A DNA stretch of 8,123 nt from Thermohalobaculum sp035527255 (GTDB lineage: Bacteria; Pseudomonadota; Alphaproteobacteria; Rhodobacterales; Rhodobacteraceae), in contig DATLAW010000164.1 of assembly GCA_035527255.1 (NCBI GenBank), positions 1-8,123 on the forward strand, given 5' to 3'. How positions within the stretch are numbered: the first letter of the stretch is position 1; each line of letters begins with the position of its first letter. Positions 1 through 5,312 of the stretch are shown here, piece by piece. The position numbers were made by a program, and so were the translations under genes. The notes below the pieces were generated by a model, which was not told the DNA's origin, did not search any database, and worked only from the letters and a program-made list of their open reading frames with translations.

Positions 1-295
1 AATGAGACCAAGGCGCGTGCGTATGCCCCATCAAGGCCACGGCCCACGAGCCGATCAAACAGGCCGGATACATATGAGCGACTTCCGCTATCCAGTGCAT
101 ACCCGCTTGCGAACAGCAGCCGGTCCATACATTCGTGCCAGGAGCTGCCGTAGCCAGAATCAAGCAAACGCTTTTGATGGGCGTGGAGCTGATGATCAAT
201 CTATGCCCGCTTTGAGGGTCGATCGAGACGCTAAAGATGTGGGATGCTGCGAACGTGATCGCCGAAACGGGCCGACGGTCGCGGCCACGGCGAGA
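1..295. other. Upstream flank without a supported gene
   Basis: No reading frame here has a ribosome-binding site, a recognisable motif or the strong G/C third-position bias of the genes to the right. Base composition looks less GC-rich than the operon. A + strand frame stays open from position 2 to 337, but its translation is rich in Arg, Gln and Ser with no fold-like pattern, and it runs through the regulatory site at 296-311. A - strand frame is open from about position 199 to the left edge and contains an ATG at 128, also without a Shine-Dalgarno. I regard this as intergenic DNA or decayed sequence. Confidence 0.5.
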
Positions 296-311
296 TTTGA
301 TGCATATCAAA
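296..311 (+). promoter_or_regulatory. FNR/FnrL/FixK-type activator box
   Basis: The sequence TTTGATGCATATCAAA contains TTGAT (297-301), four bases, then ATCAA (306-310). This is a perfect match to the FNR/FixK/Anr consensus TTGAT-N4-ATCAA, and the outer T and A extend the arms to six paired bases. Its centre is at about 303.5. A class II FNR promoter has the box centred near -41.5, which puts the transcription start near 345, just before the Shine-Dalgarno of the first operon gene. The match and position are seen directly. Oxygen-responsive activation of the operon is inferred from the FNR family's known role and fits an oxygen-sensitive iron-sulfur enzyme. A plain CRP site is less likely, because CRP prefers TGTGA arms. 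Confidence 0.75.
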
Positions 312-332
312 GTGCATCGGGTCGAACTCGGG

Positions 333-338
333 CATAGA
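333..338 (+). promoter_or_regulatory. Candidate -10 element of the operon promoter
   Basis: The hexamer CATAGA matches TATAAT at three positions, including the important A at position 2. It lies exactly where a -10 (-12 to -7) should be if the FNR-type box at 296-311 is centred at -41.5. There is no good -35 hexamer, as expected when an activator occupies that place. The predicted leader is about 17 nt. The assignment rests mainly on geometry. Confidence 0.4.
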
Positions 339-361
339 CAGGTCCTTGGGAGGCTGCTCAC

Positions 362-922
362 ATGTTCGAGACGCGTTTGCATGGCCGTGGCGGCCAAGGA
401 GTTGTGACCGGGGCCGAGTTGCTTTCCGTCGCGGCTTTCGATGAAGGCAAATACGCGCAGGCCTTTCCCAGCTTCGGTTCCGAGCGCATGGGGGCGCCGG
501 TCGTCTCGTTTTGCCGCATCGATGATCAGGAAATCAGGTTGCGCGAGCCGATCATCGAACCCGATGCGGTGATCATCCAGGATCCGACGCTGCTGCACTC
601 GATCGACGTGTTCTCCGGACTGAATCCCGATGGCTATATCCTGATCAATTCCACCCGGAGCTTTGAGGAACTGGGGATCGCCGAGGTTGCGAAGCGCTTC
701 CCTTCCCACCACGTTTGTGCGGTCGGGGCGACGGACCTTGCGATGAAACACGTCGGGCGCCCGCTCCCGAACGCCGCCCTGCTGGGCGGCTTTGCGGCAA
801 TCACCAGACTGATCGCCTTCGACTCGGTGGCAAAGGCGATCCGGGAAAAATTTTCGGGTCCGATCGGCGAAGCCAACGTCGCGGCCGCGCGCGAAGCCTA
901 CGAGATCGCAATGACAGTCTGA
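362..922 (+). CDS. porG: 2-oxoacid:acceptor oxidoreductase, gamma subunit (pyruvate-type)
   Basis: This 186-residue protein is the CoA-binding gamma subunit of the POR/2-oxoacid oxidoreductase family, cytoplasmic and part of the complex encoded with the next three genes. HGRGGQG at residues 7-13 is the family's N-terminal hallmark. FPSFGSERMGAPV (35-47) and GRPLPNAALLGGFA (132-145) are the other conserved blocks, and the length is typical for a stand-alone gamma subunit. The ATG at 362 is preceded by GGGAGG (348-353) with 8-nt spacing and gives the usual family N-terminus. It is the first gene of the operon, behind the FNR-type promoter. The stop is 12 nt before the alpha start and overlaps that gene's Shine-Dalgarno. 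The family is certain; the substrate (pyruvate versus another 2-oxoacid) cannot be read from this subunit. Confidence 0.93.
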   Translation: MFETRLHGRGGQGVVTGAELLSVAAFDEGKYAQAFPSFGSERMGAPVVSFCRIDDQEIRLREPIIEPDAVIIQDPTLLHSIDVFSGLNPDGYILINSTRSFEELGIAEVAKRFPSHHVCAVGATDLAMKHVGRPLPNAALLGGFAAITRLIAFDSVAKAIREKFSGPIGEANVAAAREAYEIAMTV

Positions 923-925
923 GGG
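921..925 (+). promoter_or_regulatory. Ribosome-binding site deciding the alpha-subunit start
   Basis: GAGGG overlaps the TGA stop of the gamma gene and lies 9 nt before the ATG at 935. The in-frame TTG at 926 directly abuts this motif and leaves no spacing, so ATG 935 is the better start. The overlap of stop codon and Shine-Dalgarno suggests translational coupling of gamma and alpha. Confidence 0.6.
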
Positions 926-934
926 TTGGGGATC

Positions 935-2191
935 ATGCTCAAACAAATCGAAGGCTCGCGAGGGGTTGCCGAAGCGGTTGCCTTGTGCCGGCCGCAAGTG
1001 GTTTGCGCCTATCCGATCACGCCCCAGACCCACATCGTCGAGGGCATCGGCGCGATGGTAAAGGCAGGCGCATTGAAGAATTGCGAATTCATCAACGTCG
1101 AGTCGGAATTCGCCGCCCTGTCGGTGGCCATCGGTGCCTCGGCGGTGGGCGCGCGGGCCTATACCGCGACCGCCAGCCAGGGCCTGCTGTTCATGGCCGA
1201 AGCGGTCTATAACGCGGCCGGGCTGGGCCTGCCCATTGTCATGACTGTCGGCAACCGGGCGATCGGAGCACCAATCAACATCTGGAACGACCATAGCGAC
1301 AGCATGGCCCTGAAGGATGCCGGGTGGATCCAACTGCATGCCGAGACCAACCAGGAAGCGGCGGATCTGCACATCCAGGCATTCCGGCTGGCCGAGATGC
1401 TGTCGTGCCCGGTCATGGTCTGTATGGACGGATTTATCCTGACCCACGCCTTCGAGCGCGTCGACATCCCGACCCAGGAGCAAGTTGACGAGTTCCTGCC
1501 GCCGTTCGAGCCCGTGCAGCAGTTGGACCCCGCCAATCCCTATTCCATCGGCGCCATGGTGGGGCCGGAAGCATTCTCCGAGGTGCGGTATCTCGCCCAT
1601 CAAAAGCAGATGGAGGCGCTGGAATGCATCCCAGCGGTTACGGCGGAGTTTGCAGGTATCTTTGGGCGCGAGTCCGGCGGTCTGGTCCGGCCCTATCGCG
1701 CTGACGATGCGGAAACCATCGTGGTCGCACTCGGATCGGTCAACGGAACGATCAAGGAGGTCGTCGATCAGCAGCGCGAGACCGGCGCCAGCATCGGCAG
1801 TGTCAGCATCAGCTCATTCCGGCCGTTTCCCCTGGCCGCGCTGTGCGATCTGCTGGAAGGCGCGAAGCGGGTGATCTGCGTCGAGAAAAGCCTGGCGCCC
1901 GGACTCGGCGGCGTTCTGGCCTCGAACATCCGCATGGCGCTGCGCGGCCACACCACGCCGGTCTATACCGTCATTGCCGGGTTGGGCGGGCGCGAGATCA
2001 CACGCAAGTCTCTGGCCGATGTGTTCGAGCGGGCGGCGCGCGACAACCTCGAGGACCTCACCTTTCTCGATCTCAATTGGGCAGTGGTGCACCAGCAGTT
2101 GGCCCATGCCCGCGAAGTTCGCCAGTCCGGCCCGATTGCCGAAAACCTGTTGAAGGCCCTCAATCCGGGCCTGGTGCGAAGGGTCCCATGA
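935..2191 (+). CDS. porA: 2-oxoacid:acceptor oxidoreductase, alpha subunit (pyruvate-type)
   Basis: This 418-residue protein is the alpha subunit of the POR family. It contributes the pyrimidine-binding half of the thiamine diphosphate site and residues contacting the 2-oxoacid. YPITPQT (residues 26-32) matches the family block whose Thr contacts substrate, VESEFAA (55-61) carries the conserved TPP-activating glutamate region, and TATASQGLLFMAEA (77-90) is the next hallmark. The C-terminal half has SFRPFP (294-299) and GLGGREIT (349-356), both typical of pyruvate-type alpha subunits. ATG 935 is chosen over TTG 926 because of the GAGGG spacing. No ferredoxin or gamma domain is fused to it, so the complex has separate gamma, alpha and beta chains. 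Sixteen nucleotides separate it from the beta gene. Alternatives are phenylglyoxylate or branched-chain 2-oxoacid enzymes, which share these blocks. Confidence 0.93.
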   Translation: MLKQIEGSRGVAEAVALCRPQVVCAYPITPQTHIVEGIGAMVKAGALKNCEFINVESEFAALSVAIGASAVGARAYTATASQGLLFMAEAVYNAAGLGLPIVMTVGNRAIGAPINIWNDHSDSMALKDAGWIQLHAETNQEAADLHIQAFRLAEMLSCPVMVCMDGFILTHAFERVDIPTQEQVDEFLPPFEPVQQLDPANPYSIGAMVGPEAFSEVRYLAHQKQMEALECIPAVTAEFAGIFGRESGGLVRPYRADDAETIVVALGSVNGTIKEVVDQQRETGASIGSVSISSFRPFPLAALCDLLEGAKRVICVEKSLAPGLGGVLASNIRMALRGHTTPVYTVIAGLGGREITRKSLADVFERAARDNLEDLTFLDLNWAVVHQQLAHAREVRQSGPIAENLLKALNPGLVRRVP

Positions 2192-2207
2192 TGAAGGAGA
2201 CGATCAG

Positions 2208-3230
2208 ATGACGGAGGAAACCGCCGTCCAGAAGGTCAAGTTCTATCAGACCGGCACCCACACCATCGGCAACCGGCTGATGGACGAGAACGGCCGGACG
2301 GTCCAGGCTTCGATGCAGCGCGCCAATGCCATTACCTCGGGCCATCGGGCCTGCCAGGGCTGCGGCGAGGCGCTGGGTGCGCGCTACGCTCTTGACGCCG
2401 CAATGCGCGCGGCGGACGGAAAGATCGTTGCCGTCAACGCGACCGGCTGCCTCGAGGTCTTTACCACCCCCTATCCCGAAACCTCGTGGCAGATCCCCTG
2501 GCTGCATTCGCTGTTCGGCAACGCACCGGCCGTTGCCACCGGGGTTGCTGCCGGCCTCAGGATGCGGGGGATGGGCGACGTCAGGGTGGTGGCTCAGGGC
2601 GGTGACGGCGGCACCGTCGATATCGGCTTTGGCTGTCTTTCCGGCATGTTCGAGCGCAACGACGATGTGCTCTACCTCTGCTACGACAACGAGGCCTACA
2701 TGAACACCGGCGTCCAGCGCTCGTCGGCAACGCCGCCGACGGCGCGCACAGCGACGACACCGGCTCTGGGCGATGCGCCGGGCAACGTGTTCGGCACCGG
2801 CAAGAACCTGCCGCAGATCGCCATGGCCCATAACATTCCCTATGTGGCGACAGCGAGCGTCGCCGACCTGCATGATCTGGAGGCCAAGGTTGTGAAGGCG
2901 ATGGGGATCCGCGGCGCGCGCTACATCCACATCATGGTTCCCTGCCCGCTTGGCTGGGGCTCGGCTTCGGAGGACACCATCCGGCTCGCCCGTCTGGCCG
3001 CCGAAAGCGGGCTGTTCCCGTTGTTCGAGGCCGAGCACGGTGCCGTCGTCTCGGTGAGCAAGATCCGCCGGCAGGTGCCGGTCGAGGACTACCTCCGGCT
3101 GCAGCGGCGCTTTGCACATCTTTTCAAGAAGGGTGCGGAGGACAGGGAACGGATCGAGGCCATCCAGCGCATGGCGGACGCGAACATCGAGAAATACGGG
3201 CTGTTGGCGGAGGAAAACGGCCATGACTGA
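2208..3230 (+). CDS. porB: 2-oxoacid:acceptor oxidoreductase, beta subunit (TPP and [4Fe-4S] binding, pyruvate-type)
   Basis: This 340-residue protein is the catalytic beta subunit. It binds the TPP diphosphate-Mg2+ and the proximal [4Fe-4S] cluster that takes electrons from the hydroxyethyl-TPP intermediate. The four expected cluster ligands are present: C49 and C52 in HRACQGCGEALGAR, C81 in NATGCLE, and C246 in MVPCPLGWG. The TPP motif starts at GGDGG (131-135) and closes with YDNEAYMNTGVQRS (159-172), a block very like pyruvate-type enzymes. About 40 residues precede the first Cys pair, which is longer than minimal archaeal PorB. AAGGAGA (2194-2200) lies 7 nt before the ATG. The end overlaps the next gene by 8 bp, which implies coupled translation and a fixed stoichiometry. 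Pyruvate is the likeliest substrate, but related enzymes for phenylglyoxylate cannot be excluded. Confidence 0.93.
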   Translation: MTEETAVQKVKFYQTGTHTIGNRLMDENGRTVQASMQRANAITSGHRACQGCGEALGARYALDAAMRAADGKIVAVNATGCLEVFTTPYPETSWQIPWLHSLFGNAPAVATGVAAGLRMRGMGDVRVVAQGGDGGTVDIGFGCLSGMFERNDDVLYLCYDNEAYMNTGVQRSSATPPTARTATTPALGDAPGNVFGTGKNLPQIAMAHNIPYVATASVADLHDLEAKVVKAMGIRGARYIHIMVPCPLGWGSASEDTIRLARLAAESGLFPLFEAEHGAVVSVSKIRRQVPVEDYLRLQRRFAHLFKKGAEDRERIEAIQRMADANIEKYGLLAEENGHD

Positions 3231-4863
3231 TACAACGCTTCCCTTCGCCATTACGCTCGACCCCGGCACCAGCCTGGCCAATCAGACCGGATCCTGGCGC
3301 TCGTCACGGCCCAATTATGTGGATCGTTTGCCGCCCTGCAACAACGCCTGTCCGGCGGGCGAGAACATCCAGAAGTGGCTCTATCATGCCGAGGAGGGTG
3401 ATTATGCGGCGGCCTGGCAGGTCCTGATCGCCGACAATCCGCTGCCCGGGGTCATGGGCCGGGTCTGCTACCACCCTTGCGAGGGTGCCTGTAACCGGGG
3501 CCAGTTGGATGAGACGGTCAGCATCCATGCAGTCGAGCGCTTCCTTGGCGACTACGCCATTCGCGAGGGGCTTGTCCCGGAGTACGAAGCAGCACCCAGC
3601 GGCAAGCGGGCGCTGGTGATCGGAGCCGGACCCAGCGGGCTTTCGGCAGCCTACCACCTGACCCGGCTCGGCCACAAAGTGACGATCCGTGAGGCCGGGC
3701 CCATGGCCGGCGGAATGATGCGCTTTGGCATCCCGAAATACCGCCTGCCGCGCGAAGTGCTGAATGCCGAGATCAAGCGCATCCTGTTGATGGGCGTCAC
3801 GCTGGAACTGAACACCAAGGTCGATGACATCGAAGCGGCCTTTGGCCACGAAGGCTTCGATGCGGTCTTCGTTGCGGTCGGCGCGCACCTGGCGAAGCGC
3901 ACCGCAATCCCGGCCCACGCCGCCGCCAGAATCCTCGACGCGGTCTCGGTGCTGCGCGAGATGGAACTTGGCGATACCCCGCCCCAGCTTGGCCGGCGGG
4001 TCATTGTCTATGGCGGCGGCAACACCGCCATGGATGTCGCGCGCACGGTCAAGCGGCTGGGCGCCGACGAGGCGATGATCGTCTATCGCCGCTCACGCGA
4101 CGAGATGCCCGCCCACGACTTCGAGGCCCAGGAAGCCGAGGAGGAGGGCGTCCTGATCCATTGGCTGAGGACCATCAAGCAGATCGACGAGACCACCTTC
4201 ACGGTCGAGAAGATGCGGATCGACGAGAACGGCCGCCCGCAGCCGACCGGCGAGTTCGAGACCCTGGAGGCCGACACCTTGATCCTTGCCCTGGGCCAGG
4301 ACGTGGACACCGGTTTTCTGACCCGGGTCCCCGGCGTCGATATCGCCAAGGATGGTGTCGTCCAGGTCAGCGACCAGATGATGACCGGGCGCGACGGGCT
4401 GTTTGCCGGTGGCGATATGGTTCCGGCGGAGCGGACCGTCACCGTGGCCATCGGCCATGGCAAGAAGGCGGCCCGCAATATCGACGCCTGGCTTCGTGGT
4501 GAGCGTCGCGATAAACCGCCGAAACACGAGCTGGCCGCGTTTCAAAGCCTCAACACATGGTATTACGACGATGCGCCAAAGCGAATGCAGGATCAGCTTT
4601 CCCTGCTACGCCGGCAAACGGGATTCGAAGAGGTTGAGCAGGGCCTGAACGAGGAAAACGCCCTGTTCGAGGCGCGTCGCTGCCTCTCCTGCGGCAATTG
4701 CTTCGAATGCGACAACTGCTATGGCATCTGCCCTGACAACGCGGTGATCAAGCTCGGGCCGGGCCAGCGTTTCCTCTTCAACTACGATTATTGCAAGGGC
4801 TGTGGCATCTGCGCCGTGGAATGCCCCTGCGGCGCGATCGTGATGACGCCGGAGGCGGTCTGA
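3223..4863 (+). CDS. Fused GltD-like FAD/NAD(P)H oxidoreductase and PorD-like 2[4Fe-4S] ferredoxin subunit
   Basis: This 546-residue protein should link the oxidoreductase to NAD(P)H. Residues 35-115 are a GltD-type iron-sulfur helical domain with only five Cys (C39, C43, C82, C86, C90). GAGPSGL (134-140) is the FAD dinucleotide motif, YGGGNTAMD (263-271) the NAD(P) motif, and GLFAGGDM (392-399) the second FAD-contact block. VYRRSRDEMPA (287-297) has the Arg pair that in GltD and NfnL relatives contacts the NADPH 2'-phosphate, so NADP(H) is favoured by inference. The C-terminus (about 487-540) is a PorD-like ferredoxin with C493-x2-C496-x2-C499-x3-C503-P and C524-x2-C527-x2-C530-x3-C534-P, plus extra C487, C490 and C536. 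The ATG at 3223 is chosen because GGAGGA (3209-3214) precedes it and the family-like sequence begins there; the frame also stays open further upstream inside the beta gene. It is often annotated as a glutamate synthase small chain, but no gltB is present and the context argues for a delta/electron-transfer subunit. Comparable GltD-like partners occur in phenylglyoxylate:NAD+ and 2-oxoglutarate:NADP+ oxidoreductases of Azoarcus. Confidence 0.9.
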   Translation: MTDTTLPFAITLDPGTSLANQTGSWRSSRPNYVDRLPPCNNACPAGENIQKWLYHAEEGDYAAAWQVLIADNPLPGVMGRVCYHPCEGACNRGQLDETVSIHAVERFLGDYAIREGLVPEYEAAPSGKRALVIGAGPSGLSAAYHLTRLGHKVTIREAGPMAGGMMRFGIPKYRLPREVLNAEIKRILLMGVTLELNTKVDDIEAAFGHEGFDAVFVAVGAHLAKRTAIPAHAAARILDAVSVLREMELGDTPPQLGRRVIVYGGGNTAMDVARTVKRLGADEAMIVYRRSRDEMPAHDFEAQEAEEEGVLIHWLRTIKQIDETTFTVEKMRIDENGRPQPTGEFETLEADTLILALGQDVDTGFLTRVPGVDIAKDGVVQVSDQMMTGRDGLFAGGDMVPAERTVTVAIGHGKKAARNIDAWLRGERRDKPPKHELAAFQSLNTWYYDDAPKRMQDQLSLLRRQTGFEEVEQGLNEENALFEARRCLSCGNCFECDNCYGICPDNAVIKLGPGQRFLFNYDYCKGCGICAVECPCGAIVMTPEAV

Positions 4864-4869
4864 CACGGC

Positions 4870-4895
4870 CCGCACCGGTCACGACACGGATGCGG
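4870..4895. terminator. Hairpin between the converging operon end and small gene
   Basis: CCGCACCG (4870-4877) can pair with CGG-A-TGCGG (4887-4895). This makes an eight-pair GC-rich stem with one bulged A and a nine-base loop, starting 6 bp after the operon's last stop codon. There is no T-tract on either side, so it is not a classical intrinsic terminator. It could slow or process transcripts at this tail-to-tail junction. The pairing is read by eye. Confidence 0.3.
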
Positions 4896-4896
4896 A

Positions 4897-5205
4897 TCAG
4901 GTCGCCCTGTTCGCCGCAATCCTCTTGTGTTCCTCGGACGAAAATGGCCCGGCCACGAACTCGCATTCGACGGTCACCGAGGTCGTGGTCCCGACGACGG
5001 ACTCGCCGGCATGGTGTGTCGATCCCGCCTCGCCGTAATCGAGCGCCCAGCAGGTGCGGCTTACGACGAATTCCGTGTGGCCGGACTGGTCGGGCCGCGA
5101 GACCGTCACGCAATCGCCAGCCCGTGGCACGCCGGGCATTTCGAAAACCAGCCGGTGATGGGGCTCTTCGTCTTCGGTCGGGGCTAGGACAAGTTCGATC
5201 ATCAT
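4897..5205 (-). CDS. Small acidic hypothetical protein
   Basis: This 102-residue protein belongs to no family I recognise. The coding call rests on a good Shine-Dalgarno (GAGGAG on the - strand, 5220-5215) nine bases before the first of two adjacent ATG codons, strong G/C third positions, and a protein-like composition. It has alternating hydrophobic stretches that suggest beta strands (IELVLAP at residues 3-9, FVVSRTCWALDY at 46-57, SVTVECEFVAG at 76-86), an acidic patch near residues 11-14 (EDEE), and no signal peptide, membrane segment or metal motif. It lies on the same strand as maeB and starts 107 bp past its stop, so it may be co-transcribed, unless the weak terminator candidate at 5231-5259 separates them. 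It is convergent with the POR operon, with a 33-bp gap. The opposite strand has an open frame at 4927-5187, but it has no comparable start signal. Confidence 0.6.
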   Translation of the reverse strand: MMIELVLAPTEDEEPHHRLVFEMPGVPRAGDCVTVSRPDQSGHTEFVVSRTCWALDYGEAGSTHHAGESVVGTTTSVTVECEFVAGPFSSEEHKRIAANRAT

Positions 5206-5230
5206 AGCTCAGTACTCCTCATAGGTGGCG

Positions 5231-5259
5231 AAAAAAGCTTTCGACCGTGATGCAAGCTT
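5231..5259 (-). terminator. Possible weak intrinsic terminator of maeB
   Basis: Reading the - strand downstream of maeB, AAGCTT (5259-5254) is followed after 13 bases by AAGCTT (5240-5235), which is its own complement, and then by TTTT (5234-5231). The result is a six-pair stem followed by a T-run. The stem is AT-rich and short, so termination would be inefficient, and it lies only about 10 bp before the Shine-Dalgarno of the next gene. Confidence 0.3.
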
Positions 5260-5298
5260 CGCGGCCTGATCGGTTCCGTAACCAGCATGTTCATTCTC

Positions 5299-5310
5299 CG
5301 CAGGCCTGCG
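5299..5310. repeat. 12-bp perfect palindrome behind maeB
   Basis: CGCAGGCCTGCG is a perfect 12-bp palindrome beginning 2 bp after the maeB stop codon. With no spacer it can form at most a four-pair stem with a four-base loop, so a role as terminator is weak. It may be chance in GC-rich DNA. Confidence 0.3.
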
Positions 5311-5312
5311 CC

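Noticed and set aside
1..128. - strand frame with ATG at 128, open to the left edge, with a fairly protein-like translation
   Set aside because: No ribosome-binding site precedes it (the upstream bases are CT-rich on that strand), G/C at third positions is only about 58 percent, and I recognise no family. It remains possible as the start of a gene beyond the edge.
174..199. Second TTGAT...ATCAA pair upstream of the operon
   Set aside because: The half-sites are 16 bases apart instead of four, which does not fit an FNR/FixK dimer.
311..335. T-loop-like GGTCGAACTC suggesting a tRNA end
   Set aside because: The flanking bases do not form a five-pair T-stem, and no acceptor, D or anticodon arm can be assembled upstream.
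2..337. 111-codon open frame at the left edge, + strand
   Set aside because: It has no Shine-Dalgarno, no motif and weak third-position bias, and it runs over the FNR-type box and -10 of the operon promoter.
3112..3222. Upstream extension of the fused oxidoreductase to ATG 3112
   Set aside because: The extra 37 residues are Arg/Ser-rich out-of-frame translation of the beta gene. The ATG at 3223 has a GGAGGA site and the family-like N-terminus.
2160..3281. 373-codon frame on the - strand opposite the beta gene
   Set aside because: It is a shadow of a high-GC gene. The + strand carries complete POR beta motifs, and the - strand translation has none.
3223..4863. Annotation as glutamate synthase small subunit GltD
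   Set aside because: There is no gltB neighbour, a PorD-type ferredoxin is fused at the C-terminus, and the gene overlaps porB by 8 bp. All three point to an electron-transfer subunit of the 2-oxoacid oxidoreductase.
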